The position numbers and the translations under genes are program-made. Source: Deltaproteobacteria bacterium (GTDB taxonomy: Bacteria > UBA10199 > DSSB01). Taken from it: 10,033 bases of DNA. The notes below the pieces were generated by a model. It ran no database searches. It saw only the letters and a program-made list of their open reading frames with translations, and was not told the origin of the DNA. This document shows, piece after piece, positions 1-7,140 of the stretch (within the stretch, counting starts at the first letter, position 1; each line of letters opens with the position of its first letter). The stretch is from NCBI GenBank assembly GCA_021772695.1, contig JAJFLL010000200.1:1-10033 (forward strand). The letters are read 5' to 3'.

Positions 1-917
1 CCGAGAGAAAATGGCCAAGCGTGGTCGAACTCTAATAGGTATTGGGAATGACATTTCTTGCCCGTTTGCTTGTCCTGGTGCTGGCACTTGCCTTTATCCC
101 GGCGCCAAACCTGTCTTCTGATTTCAAGGGGAATATGCCGCTTTGCTTTTGACTCCGGCGCCGGAGTGGAGTGCCCATTGGACTTCATCTTGGAATCAGG
201 AATGCTTGTTGCTGATCCATTCGATGGAGCTAGAGTTTTAGGTAAGGGGTTTTTTTGTTGGTGGCGAATTTTTTTCTTTTCGGGGTCCAATTTTTCCAGG
301 GCTATGTCGAGGGCCTTCTCGAATAGAATCTCGAAATGGCCTTGGGGGTTTTGATGATAGGTTAATACCTTGAGACGTTCCAACTTTTGGAGCAAGACTT
401 GGCTGGCAGTAAAGGCGATGTGGACCTTGTCTGCAGTGATCATTCGGGTTTTGTCCCGGGGCAAGGCGGCCTCCGGCGAGATTTCTGCCAATTTTTTTTC
501 ACAGTCCCGAAGGGAACTCCCCTCCAAGTCATGCACCAGTTTTAACTTGGCCGTCTGGGTAAAGAGGAGGTTTTTCTCCTGCTTTCTTTTGCGATTCTCC
601 TTCTGAATAAAGCGTTGCACCGTGGATGCCACCGAGAGGGAGAGGGAGCCCGTCGCGATTTTCTCCTTCACCTCCGGCAGATCTTTGATCAGACGCATGG
701 CCTTGATACGTCGGTCCGCACTGGCCTCGGAATAACCCAATTCTGCCCGCATAAAGGAAAATAAACTGTCATACCCCCTTTGGGCATAGAGTTTGCGCTG
801 TTCGATCTCCCGCAGATAATGCAACAACCGGGTCAATAATTCTCGTTCCCGGCGCACCAGGTCTTTAAGATCGGTGATTAGGTTTTCGTTGCTGAGTTGA
901 TGAAGATGAAATTCCAT
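1..917 (-). CDS. HNH endonuclease with N-terminal helical (DUF222-like) domain, partial at the window edge
   Basis: Reading leftward from ATG at 917-915, the frame stays open for 305 codons and runs off the window, so the C-terminus is missing. Residues about 10-105 are charged and helical, with a run of the form RRERELL, RKLYAQRGYDSLFSF and GYSEASADRRIKAMRL; this matches the N-terminal region I know from multicopy HNH proteins of Bdellovibrio-like and other deltaproteobacterial genomes. Residues about 212-260 are a low-complexity K/S/P linker. The HNH nuclease part starts near residue 262 (IPLEIRRQVWRRDKGKC), with a C278/C289 pair and the LEFDH core ending at D298-H299, followed by PFSL; the final catalytic His/Asn part lies off the edge. 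A good ribosome site, AGGGAG (924-929), sits 6 nt before the ATG. The likely role is metal-dependent DNA cleavage; the biological target is unknown. The two small plus-strand ORFs in this stretch are shadows. Confidence 0.88.
   Translation of the reverse strand, partial: MEFHLHQLSNENLITDLKDLVRRERELLTRLLHYLREIEQRKLYAQRGYDSLFSFMRAELGYSEASADRRIKAMRLIKDLPEVKEKIATGSLSLSVASTVQRFIQKENRKRKQEKNLLFTQTAKLKLVHDLEGSSLRDCEKKLAEISPEAALPRDKTRMITADKVHIAFTASQVLLQKLERLKVLTYHQNPQGHFEILFEKALDIALEKLDPEKKKIRHQQKNPLPKTLAPSNGSATSIPDSKMKSNGHSTPAPESKAKRHIPLEIRRQVWRRDKGKCQHQDKQTGKKCHSQYLLEFDHAWPFSL
152..170. repeat. Copy 1 of a 19-bp repeat containing a 16-bp perfect palindrome
   Basis: ACTCCGGCGCCGGAGT (152-167) is a perfect palindrome, followed by GGA. 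The identical 19 bases recur at 1214-1232 in the same orientation. This copy lies in the low-complexity linker of the HNH gene, where it encodes roughly S-T-P-A-P-E on the minus strand. The match is seen directly; that it belongs to a dispersed family is inference. Confidence 0.7.
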
Positions 918-1065
918 ACGGATCTCCCTATTTTAATTTTAGGAAAGGGATTACCTGGGTAGGACTTTGAATAACTTATAACACGGGATTGGAAGAGAGA
1001 GTATTTTGCGTTCAGCAGTTGTTAGAGGTTGGAAAAAGAAAATCTAATCGTAAAATTTAAAAAAT

Positions 1066-1097
1066 GCTGAATCTCTTCAGCGCGCCTGTTACAGGCG
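1066..1097. promoter_or_regulatory. Two adjacent inverted repeats, possible operator
   Basis: GCTGAA-TCTC-TTCAGC (1066-1081) is followed at once by CGCCTGT-T-ACAGGCG (1083-1097). The first has a 6-bp stem with a 4-base loop, the second 7-bp arms around one base. The one-base centre of the second dyad suits a protein-binding site better than an RNA hairpin. It lies about 165 bp upstream of the HNH gene start. No T-run follows on the plus strand, so a terminator is unlikely there. The regulatory role is inference. Confidence 0.35.
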
Positions 1098-1169
1098 GCT
1101 TAGACTTAATGTTTAGTCATGTTGGGTAAAGTCACTTAAACTTCCGTCAAATAAAAAATGCATTTTATT

Positions 1170-1197
1170 TTTGAAATCACCAATTTCAAATTTTTCT
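1170..1197 (+). terminator. AT-rich hairpin with T-tract, weak terminator candidate
   Basis: TTTGAAAT (1170-1177) and ATTTCAAA (1183-1190) form a perfect 8-bp stem around the loop CACCA, followed by TTTTTCTT. The shape is that of an intrinsic terminator on the plus strand, but the stem has only two G-C pairs, so it would be weak. No plus-strand gene is seen upstream. Confidence 0.25.
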
Positions 1198-1213
1198 TAG
1201 GGATTGGGATGAT

Positions 1214-1232
1214 ACTCCGGCGCCGGAGTGGA
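1214..1232. repeat. Copy 2 of the 19-bp palindromic repeat
   Basis: The 19 bases are identical to 152-170: the palindrome ACTCCGGCGCCGGAGT (1214-1229) plus GGA. This copy is intergenic, and its flanks differ from those of copy 1, so the repeat unit appears to end at the 19 bases. Its high GC content stands out from the AT-rich surroundings. Confidence 0.7.
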
Positions 1233-1295
1233 AGCAGTCTGTAGAAAGATTTCTTCCCATCAATGCATTTCTTAAATTTTTTAGAGTATTTTTTT

Positions 1296-1335
1296 GGCGC
1301 TGGCAGGTTCATTTAAGCCGGCACCGTTTTTTTTT
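1296..1335 (+). terminator. Rho-independent terminator-like hairpin, no obvious gene upstream
   Basis: GGCGCTGGC (1296-1304) pairs with GCCGGCACC (1317-1325) across a 12-base loop, giving a 9-position stem with one C-A mismatch and one G-U wobble. One G and then nine T follow (1327-1335). This is a strong intrinsic terminator shape on the plus strand, but the only gene to the left points away from it. It might end an unannotated small transcript starting between 918 and 1295, or be a relic. Confidence 0.45.
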
Positions 1336-1488
1336 GGAAATCAGGGCCCTGAAATAATTGGTGAAGAAATTTTGCCTGGGATTGACCGAACTTAACGGTT
1401 TGAATGCATCAGCTAGCTGCCCGAATCACAGCAGTCCTCTGATATCCGTTATACAGGTCGTCCAAATGGTTCCAAACCCAAATTTTTT

Positions 1489-1623
1489 ATGGCGATTCAA
1501 GCCGAATTGATAAATAGCGAATTTAGGCATGATTATTTTTGGGTTGATTTGGATATAATCTGGGCCAGTCTCAGCAAAGGTTTGATTGCTTTAAAAAGGG
1601 CCATTCAGAAAATTACCTTGTAA
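1489..1623 (+). CDS. Doubtful small ORF of 44 codons, possible gene remnant
   Basis: ATG at 1489-1491 opens a 44-codon frame ending in TAA at 1621-1623, starting MAIQAELINSEFRHDYF. No ribosome site precedes the ATG; the upstream bases are AAATTTTTT. The same frame is open back to TAG at 1414-1416 without any usual start codon, and that segment reads RYTGRPNGSKPK, resembling an AT-hook or the tail of a DNA-binding protein. It may be the decayed end of a gene or chance coding. I do not recognise it, and the function is unknown. Confidence 0.2.
   Translation: MAIQAELINSEFRHDYFWVDLDIIWASLSKGLIALKRAIQKITL
1554..1559 (+). promoter_or_regulatory. Candidate -10 element (TATAAT)
   Basis: A perfect TATAAT lies about 280 bp upstream of the 783-residue protein gene. 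At 17-bp spacing the -35 position reads GATTAT, a poor match to TTGACA, and there is no TGn extension. If it is used, the mRNA would carry a long leader containing the hairpin at 1741-1758. Its position inside the doubtful small ORF slightly favours that ORF being non-coding. Confidence 0.25.
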
Positions 1624-1700
1624 AAAGGGGTTGTAACGCGCTGCATTATATTGAGAGTGAGTTTCAAAGCAGGGCCCTTCCGCTAAACCCTTGTTAAGGC

Positions 1701-1777
1701 TAAAGAACTTCTTTAAGATGAGGCTTATGGGTGGCACGCAACTTAGGGGAGCCTAAGTGACGATAATTTCCATGGAA
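1701..1777 (+). other. Leader with three short palindromes upstream of the EF-hand protein gene
   Basis: Three symmetric elements occur in a row: TAAAGAA-C-TTCTTTA (1701-1715), ACTTAGG-GGAG-CCTAAGT (1741-1758) and TTCCATGGAA (1768-1777). The middle one would make a 7-bp RNA hairpin with a 4-base loop; the others look more like DNA dyads. They lie 60-140 bp before the start codon of the next gene. I do not recognise a known riboswitch or leader family. A regulatory role is inference. Confidence 0.35.
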
Positions 1778-1838
1778 TCCTGCCATGAGGTAGGGGTCCA
1801 AGGGGAATGAGGGCTCGCCACCTGATAAAGGGCACACC

Positions 1839-4190
1839 ATGAGTTACGACACGACTGATCTGGGGTACGAATTAGGTTATGACAGCGATTGCGTTGCGGT
1901 CACGCCACGCGTTTCTTACCAATGTCATTCTGAAGGTTCCCATTCAAATTTTTATTCCTTTGATCCTTTAGTGGGTGCGGGCACTGCCGGTGCCGTGAAA
2001 CATAAATTACCCCTAGACACTAATGGCGATGACAAGATTGATGCCGATGAGGCCGAAAAAAAGGACGAACAGGTGCCATCCTACCGGCCTGACTCTAAGG
2101 CCGAACTTTCCAAGATGGAAAAAAATCGCCGAGCCGACATGCCTTTCTTCTTTGAGAGTGCCAAGGGACTGAATACCGATCTTGATCCCCAACAAACCCA
2201 AGACGCACAATACCTGAGTAAGCAAGGGGTCGAAGACAAGTATGTGCAAAAGTCCTATTTGGGTTTGATCGATAAGAAGGCTCTGGAAGTTGAGGCGAAA
2301 CGCAGCAATGGGAGTTCCTTGACCTTTGAAGAAATGGGTTCCAAGCAGCTGCATGAAGAGGCGGCCCGGTCTGTTAGCATGAAGACCTACCAGGAATTGA
2401 AAAAACAGGGCTATTCCAACGATGCCATCAAAGATTACATGGTGGCCAATGGCATGATTGAGCCTTCCAGTAATATCCCACCTAAAGATAAAATGGATTT
2501 TCACTTACCCAGAATAGAAGGGACTAGTGAAATTGATTATGAAAAGTTTGGACCCTATGACGTAGCTCGACATTACAATAACCTGGGTAGTCTGGGAGAC
2601 GGCGCACCTCACGCGAAGGCCAAAAATACCAAAGAAAAAGATGCCAATAACGCCTATTTGAAAAGTCAGGCCCAATTTACCACGGCACGAGAAAAATGGA
2701 TTTCAAATGCTACAACATCCAAAGCAGAAGGTGGTTTAGGTTGGTCCCGTTCTGAGGCGGAAAAAGTTTTAGGGCATATGGGCTTGATGGGAGATGTGAA
2801 AGATCCCGAGGCTGCAGCGCAGAAACTTTTTACAACAAGTGAGGAAGGGAAGCCCGTCATTAGCACCAATGCAGACGGTGTGACTGAAATCAACGGTAAG
2901 CCTCGCGTGCCCGAATCCGACGTGACTCCCGCCGATTATAAAAAAATGTCCACCGAAGACCAGGCCAAGTTTGATAAAGAGCATCCTATCGAAGCAGGGG
3001 TTCTAAAAACCCGGACCCATGCCCAATTACAAAGTAAATATCAGAAGGCCATGACTGATAAGCCGCCCCATGGCACTGGTTATCACCCCCATGAGGCCAA
3101 TGGAATTTTATCTTCTAAATTTACCGGTGACCCTCCTTTATTCGATGTAGACGGGCGACTCAAGACCGCCGATGAAATGGGAATATCCCAAGAGGCCTAT
3201 GAGGCGCGGTTGAGCCAACTAGACGACAAAATCGCCACCATGAAAAAAGAAACCATCGGCAAGGCCTTTGTGCTCGATGAAAAGGGTGATCCGGTTCAAG
3301 AAAAAGTTAAAGGTGCAGACGGCAAATGGGTCAAGGCTACTGATGAGTCCGGCAACCCCATTTACCAGCGGGTATCGAAAGATTCCGAAGATCAAGCCAA
3401 AGACATCGATAAAATGATGAGCGCCCGTGACGATTGGCGCGATGATAAAAATCAAGAGGCCAGGGACTATCACCGTGAACGGGCGGTGGAACAAATGCGG
3501 AAGATCGGTGTCGATGAAAAGAATATGGAGATGATACTCCATGGGCGTAATTTATTAAGTGATGAGGCTGATCCCACTGAAATCGCCAAATTTGCCGATG
3601 AATTAGAGAAGGTGCCGGCCGGTGAACGTAAAAATAAGAAGACCGAACTGCTGAAAGAAGTAAAAGATAACGGGTACAATGCCCCGGAAGACAATTCTAC
3701 CGAGGGGCAAAACTTTGCGAAGTTCAAAACCGGTAAAGATGACAAAAAAGGCGGAGCTGGCGGTGCCAAAGGGAAAGACAAAGAGGCCCAATTAGCCAGG
3801 GAGCATCAAACCTCTGAAAGAATCGCCAGTGAGAAAAACCAGGTCAAGCGTGATAAAGAACAGCGCGCCCACGATAAAGAAATGAAAGAATTCGACGCCG
3901 ACCTGCAAAGAGAAATGGCGGCTCAACAAAAAGAAAATCAAAAAGAATTGGCCCTATTTCAGGAAGAAATTGAGAAGCGCAAAGAAGTTCGCCAATTCGG
4001 ACAACAGGCCGTGCAGCAGGGCATGCAAAACCTCTGGCAGACCATCGGTAATTTTTCTAACATGAGTATGCAAAACGCATTTCAGTCCGGGCAGGCCATC
4101 ACTCAGGGTACCTATCAAATGATCGCCGCCAGTCAGCCTCGGCCCTTTGATTTGGTCGTCAATATGCTGGGCGGGCAACCCCGAAGGTAG
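1839..4190 (+). CDS. Large charged protein with one EF-hand loop and C-terminal coiled coil, family not recognised
   Basis: The 783-residue frame starts at ATG 1839, preceded at 6-nt spacing by AAAGGG (1827-1832). I see no signal peptide or membrane segment, so a cytoplasmic protein, or one exported by a signal-independent route, is expected. Residues 60-71 read DTNGDDKIDADE, which fits the 12-position EF-hand calcium loop (D1, N3, D5, D9, E12), although the usual Gly at position 6 is Asp. Residues about 75-630 are very hydrophilic, rich in K, D, E and A. A Gly/Lys hinge (about 634-646) leads into a long E/K/Q-rich helix with coiled-coil character (about 647-718), then a Gln/Met-rich tail (about 718-783). 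Only two cysteines (18 and 29) were noticed near the N-terminus. The gene stands alone, convergent with the glutaredoxin gene after 23 bp. A structural or scaffold role is only a guess. Confidence 0.85.
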   Translation: MSYDTTDLGYELGYDSDCVAVTPRVSYQCHSEGSHSNFYSFDPLVGAGTAGAVKHKLPLDTNGDDKIDADEAEKKDEQVPSYRPDSKAELSKMEKNRRADMPFFFESAKGLNTDLDPQQTQDAQYLSKQGVEDKYVQKSYLGLIDKKALEVEAKRSNGSSLTFEEMGSKQLHEEAARSVSMKTYQELKKQGYSNDAIKDYMVANGMIEPSSNIPPKDKMDFHLPRIEGTSEIDYEKFGPYDVARHYNNLGSLGDGAPHAKAKNTKEKDANNAYLKSQAQFTTAREKWISNATTSKAEGGLGWSRSEAEKVLGHMGLMGDVKDPEAAAQKLFTTSEEGKPVISTNADGVTEINGKPRVPESDVTPADYKKMSTEDQAKFDKEHPIEAGVLKTRTHAQLQSKYQKAMTDKPPHGTGYHPHEANGILSSKFTGDPPLFDVDGRLKTADEMGISQEAYEARLSQLDDKIATMKKETIGKAFVLDEKGDPVQEKVKGADGKWVKATDESGNPIYQRVSKDSEDQAKDIDKMMSARDDWRDDKNQEARDYHRERAVEQMRKIGVDEKNMEMILHGRNLLSDEADPTEIAKFADELEKVPAGERKNKKTELLKEVKDNGYNAPEDNSTEGQNFAKFKTGKDDKKGGAGGAKGKDKEAQLAREHQTSERIASEKNQVKRDKEQRAHDKEMKEFDADLQREMAAQQKENQKELALFQEEIEKRKEVRQFGQQAVQQGMQNLWQTIGNFSNMSMQNAFQSGQAITQGTYQMIAASQPRPFDLVVNMLGGQPRR

Positions 4191-4213
4191 TCACAGATTT
4201 TAAGGAATGGTCT

Positions 4214-4474
4214 TTAAGATGAAGCTTGGCTGAAAAGCCGCTGCAGGTCACCGCTCTGATCGAAGGCGGCCAGTTCTTGATAACCCCCGATTAATTTATC
4301 ATCAAAAAAAATCTGCGGTACGGTGCGCCATCCGGTGCGGTTTTTTAACTCGAATTTCTTTTCTGGGTCGGTCACGTCGATGGCTTCAAAGGGTATACCC
4401 CGTTGCTCCAATAGGGCCTTGGCGGCGTCGCAATAGGGGCAGTATTCAGTGCTATAAACGGTCACTTTTGGCAT
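4214..4474 (-). CDS. grxC: Glutaredoxin (dithiol, CPYC)
   Basis: This 86-residue protein starts MPKVTVYSTEYCPYC and matches the Grx3/GrxC type in length and pattern. The redox motif CPYC is at residues 12-15, the cis-Pro segment TVPQIF at 51-56 and the glutathione-binding GG of IGGYQEL at 63-64. It reduces protein disulfides and glutathione mixed disulfides in the cytoplasm. The frame is open further upstream on the minus strand, to 4774, but that extension overlaps the divergent rmuC gene and has no glutaredoxin homology; the start at 4474 gives the normal family N-terminus. No clear Shine-Dalgarno sequence precedes this ATG, so initiation may be weak. It is a lone gene, convergent with the EF-hand protein gene. 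Confidence 0.9.
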   Translation of the reverse strand: MPKVTVYSTEYCPYCDAAKALLEQRGIPFEAIDVTDPEKKFELKNRTGWRTVPQIFFDDKLIGGYQELAAFDQSGDLQRLFSQASS

Positions 4475-4570
4475 GTATTGAACATATGAGAATATATCCG
4501 TACTAGCAAGGGGCAAGCTTGGGTCAATATTACCCTTGAAATACCTCGGGCCCTCGACTAAACCCCGACC
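4475..4570. promoter_or_regulatory. Divergent promoter region between glutaredoxin and rmuC
   Basis: These 96 bp separate two divergent start codons and should carry both promoters. On the minus strand a TATATT (within 4489-4498) lies near the glutaredoxin start, and TTGACC farther upstream is at a poor distance from it. On the plus strand TTGAAC near 4479 is followed 17 bp later by TACTAG, a weak -10. Neither pair is convincing; only the layout supports the call. Confidence 0.35.
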
Positions 4571-5737
4571 ATGACCTGGATTTTCTTGGCCACACTCCTG
4601 ATCCTCTTGGTGGTCACCACCCTTCTGTTGATCAAGCAGCATCGACTCCAGCGTAAACTTGAACAAGACGACGCTAAAACCGCTGTTTGGCAGATCATGC
4701 AACAGCAGTTGGAAGGGTTGCGGGACCAAATGCGTTCCGGCCAAGAAGGCCATTCCAATCTTTTGCAAAAGCAACTCGAATCCTTACAAAATCAGCTCAA
4801 TGATCGACTCAAGGACGGTCATGAACTGGTTTCAGCCAGTCAAAAAAATGTTTCCGAGCGCCTTGACTCCGCCACCAAGGTGGTGGGCGACCTACAGGGT
4901 AAATTAGGTAAATTAGAAGAGGCCAATGCGCGCATGCTTGAGGTGGGCCAAGACATTCGCTCGCTGCAAGAAATTTTAAAATCACCAAAACTCAGGGGGA
5001 ATTTGGGAGAATTTCTTCTCTCAGATTTACTTGGGCAGATTTTGCCAAAGGAAAATTTTCAGCTGCAGTACGCCTTTAAAAATAATGATAAGGCCGATGC
5101 CGTGGTACGCATCGGAGAAAAATTGGTCAGCGTTGATGCCAAATTTCCCTTGGAAAATTTCCAACGCATGGTTGATGCCACTGAAGAATCCGAGAAAAAA
5201 CAATTTCGAAAAACCTTTGTCTCCGACGTACGCAAACACATTGATGCCATCGCAGCAAAATATATCCGGCCCACCGAGGGTACCTTCGATTTCGCCCTCA
5301 TGTATGTGCCCGCCGAAAATATCTATTATGAGGTCATTATTAAAGACGAGGCCGCTGAAGGAGAGCATGTTTTGGCCACTCGTGCGATGATGAAGCGGGT
5401 GATTCCCGTATCGCCCAATACATTGTATGTCTATCTCAATACGATCGTGTTGGGATTAAAGGGACTGCAAATCGAGAAACGGGCCCATGAAATATTTAAT
5501 GACTTAGCTCGATTGGGCAATGACTTGAACAAAATTCAAGAGACCTTTAGGAAGGTGGGCGTGCATTTGCATAATGCCCAAAACTCTTATGACGATACTC
5601 AGCACCGCATGGGACGTTTTTCAGACCGAATGGAGCGACTGCATGGAAAAACCGAGAGTGCGGCAGTAACAGCGCCTCTTGCCACCGAGGAATCTTTGGC
5701 CGTTTTACCGCCAGGTGAGAACGAGGCCATCAATTGA
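4571..5737 (+). CDS. rmuC: RmuC family protein, DNA recombination limiting factor
   Basis: The 388-residue protein has one N-terminal membrane helix (residues 3-21), a Gln-rich coiled-coil segment (about 25-135) and the RmuC domain (about 130-335). Conserved blocks are RGNLGE at 142-147, ADAVV at 175-179, SVDAKFPLENF at 187-197 and FALMYVPAENIYYE at 241-254. The D176 and D189-x-K191 spacing fits a PD-(D/E)xK nuclease-like core, as proposed for this family. In E. coli RmuC limits inversions at short inverted repeats; the biochemistry is not settled. An in-frame TAA lies 9 bp upstream of ATG 4571, so the start cannot move upstream, yet no Shine-Dalgarno sequence is visible. It is first in a tight four-gene plus-strand cluster. 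Confidence 0.93.
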   Translation: MTWIFLATLLILLVVTTLLLIKQHRLQRKLEQDDAKTAVWQIMQQQLEGLRDQMRSGQEGHSNLLQKQLESLQNQLNDRLKDGHELVSASQKNVSERLDSATKVVGDLQGKLGKLEEANARMLEVGQDIRSLQEILKSPKLRGNLGEFLLSDLLGQILPKENFQLQYAFKNNDKADAVVRIGEKLVSVDAKFPLENFQRMVDATEESEKKQFRKTFVSDVRKHIDAIAAKYIRPTEGTFDFALMYVPAENIYYEVIIKDEAAEGEHVLATRAMMKRVIPVSPNTLYVYLNTIVLGLKGLQIEKRAHEIFNDLARLGNDLNKIQETFRKVGVHLHNAQNSYDDTQHRMGRFSDRMERLHGKTESAAVTAPLATEESLAVLPPGENEAIN

Positions 5738-5748
5738 GATGAGTGATT

Positions 5749-6558
5749 ATGGGTGAACCGACTTACAACATTTTTGGTGTTAGTGATGCCACCGGCGAAA
5801 TGGCCATGAATATTGCCGTTGCGGCCTTACGGCAGTTTCGAGTGGAAAATGTCAATATTTTGCGAAAACCGCGCATTACCGATCCCAAACGCATGACTGA
5901 AGTCATTATTGAGGCCAAGCGCAAGCATGCCATCATTATTTTTACCTTTGTGGGCCAAGAAAAGCGCAAACAATTCTTAGAAATTTGTGACCAACAACAT
6001 GTGGTCGCCGTGGATGTAATGGGACCGGTCATGGATGTGTTCACTTCTTTTCTTCACGAATCGCCCAGCAGTGAGCCGGGATTAAAATACAAGCATACCA
6101 GTGAGTATTTCCGCCGGCAGGAAGCCATCGAATATACAGTGAAGCACGATGACGGCATGGGTCTCGACACTTTGTCTATGACCGATATTCTACTGATGGG
6201 TATTTCCCGAACCAGCAAAACCCCTTTGAGTATTTATCTCTCATATCGTGGTTTTAAGGTGGCCAATATCCCATTGGTACGAGATGTGCCTCCGCCAAAA
6301 GAACTCGAACAAGTCGATAAGAAAAAATTGGTAGGATTAACCATCAATCCAGAAAAATTGGTACAATTGCGAGAAACCCGTTTGGTGAAACTGGGCCGGC
6401 CCCTCTCAGAAGAATACGCCAGTTTTGAACGCATCACTGAAGAAATGACCTATGCCCGAAAAATTTATGAACAATTGGGTGGCGTTCCCATTATCGATGT
6501 GACCGGCAAAGCCATCGAAGAGATTGCTACTGAAGTATTATTGAGTTTGGGGAAGTAA
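5749..6558 (+). CDS. ppsR: PEP synthase / PPDK regulatory protein (bifunctional kinase-pyrophosphorylase, DUF299)
   Basis: The protein contains the family N-terminal SDATGEMA block (about residues 12-19 from this start) and the P-loop-like signature GISRTSKTPLSIYLSYRG (about 151-168), followed by the conserved NIPLVRDVPPPKEL. Members use ADP to phosphorylate, and phosphate to dephosphorylate, a Thr of PEP synthase or pyruvate phosphate dikinase, switching the target off and on. SDATGE is closer to the PPDK-regulator wording than to E. coli PpsR, so the target could be either enzyme; neither is in the window. ATG 5749 is chosen because a GAG sits 5 nt upstream; GTG 5743 in the same frame is the alternative and adds two residues. 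It begins 11 bp after the rmuC stop. Confidence 0.92.
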   Translation: MGEPTYNIFGVSDATGEMAMNIAVAALRQFRVENVNILRKPRITDPKRMTEVIIEAKRKHAIIIFTFVGQEKRKQFLEICDQQHVVAVDVMGPVMDVFTSFLHESPSSEPGLKYKHTSEYFRRQEAIEYTVKHDDGMGLDTLSMTDILLMGISRTSKTPLSIYLSYRGFKVANIPLVRDVPPPKELEQVDKKKLVGLTINPEKLVQLRETRLVKLGRPLSEEYASFERITEEMTYARKIYEQLGGVPIIDVTGKAIEEIATEVLLSLGK

Positions 6559-6582
6559 TCCTAAAATGCGGAAGGGAAGTCG

Positions 6583-7125
6583 ATGAAGATAGCCCTATTA
6601 GGTGGAAGCTTCGATCCTCCCCATCTGGCCCATACGCAAGTGGTCCAATTCCTTATTGATGAAAATAAATATGATCAGATTTGGGTGTTGCCCACTCGTC
6701 AAAACCCCTTAAAAACCAAACAAACTTCCTTCGAGAACCGCCTGCAGATGTGCCGCCTCGCCTTTGCCGACTTCGGCGATAGGGTGGTCGTGCGAGACGA
6801 TGATCAGGAACTAACGGGGTATACCATCGAATTAGTTAAAAGCCTTTTAATAAAATTTCCCAAAAATTCCTTCACCTTTGTGGGAGGGTCCGATCTTAAG
6901 CAGGAGATACCTCATTGGAAAGAGTCCAAGGCCTTGCAGCAATCCATAGCTTTTGAATTTTTGCCCCGACCCCCTGACCCGGCCTCTCCCTTTTTAGACC
7001 TCAGCTCGACCCAGGTTCGTGACGCCATTGCTTCGGGTCAAAAGCCAGAAAAGTATTTGCCCAAAAAAGTTGCCGAATTCGTCAAAAACAAGCAATTATA
7101 CGCCTCGTGTAAGCCTAAGAAATAA
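6583..7125 (+). CDS. nadD: Nicotinate-nucleotide adenylyltransferase
   Basis: This 180-residue cytoplasmic enzyme joins nicotinate mononucleotide and ATP to form deamido-NAD. The nucleotidyltransferase signature GGSFDPPHLAH is at residues 7-17 with His14 and His17, the TGYTIEL segment at 78-84, GGSDL at 101-105 and the second signature SSTQVR at 141-146. The length is near the usual 190-215 residues, slightly short. A strong ribosome site, GGAAGGGAAG, lies just before ATG 6583. The start is 24 bp downstream of the previous stop and the next gene is the NAD kinase, so two NAD(P) synthesis steps are paired. Confidence 0.95.
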   Translation: MKIALLGGSFDPPHLAHTQVVQFLIDENKYDQIWVLPTRQNPLKTKQTSFENRLQMCRLAFADFGDRVVVRDDDQELTGYTIELVKSLLIKFPKNSFTFVGGSDLKQEIPHWKESKALQQSIAFEFLPRPPDPASPFLDLSSTQVRDAIASGQKPEKYLPKKVAEFVKNKQLYASCKPKK

Positions 7126-7140
7126 AGGCCCCGGTTTAAC

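Larger units (their letters stand above)
918..1838. other. AT-rich intergenic region between divergent genes, with several inverted repeats
   Basis: This 921-base stretch separates the divergent HNH gene and the 783-residue protein gene. I see no recognisable conserved protein on either strand. It holds a paired dyad at 1066-1097, an AT-rich inverted repeat at 1170-1190, the second copy of the 19-bp palindromic repeat at 1214-1232, a terminator-like hairpin at 1296-1335, a 44-codon ORF at 1489-1623, a perfect TATAAT at 1554-1559, and a leader with short palindromes at 1701-1777. The promoters of both flanking genes must lie here or within its edges, but no complete -35/-10 pair is convincing. 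Confidence 0.7.

Noticed and set aside
58..606. Two plus-strand ORFs of 98 and 78 codons
   Set aside because: Both lie opposite the HNH endonuclease frame, which has clear homology; their sequences are Cys/Phe/Trp-rich shadow translations.
1151..1173. AT-rich near-palindrome around AAAATGCATTTT as a binding site
   Set aside because: Only 12 bp are symmetric in very AT-rich DNA, where such matches are expected by chance.
1214..1335. Insertion sequence remnant bounded by GC-rich inverted repeats
   Set aside because: The palindrome and the terminator stem share only GGC/GCC-rich character; no transposase fragment or target duplication is visible.
1732..1747. Sigma-54 promoter-like TGGCACG at 1732-1738
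   Set aside because: The -24 half matches fully, but after four bases the -12 half reads TTAGG instead of TTGCA, so the essential GC is missing.
2013..4178. Several minus-strand ORFs of 62-163 codons opposite the EF-hand protein gene
   Set aside because: The plus-strand frame is long, has a ribosome site and a recognisable calcium loop; the opposite frames read as hydrophobic shadows of its K/E/D-rich codons.
4475..4774. N-terminal extension of the glutaredoxin frame
   Set aside because: It overlaps the divergent rmuC coding sequence and lacks similarity; the family N-terminus begins at the Met at 4474.
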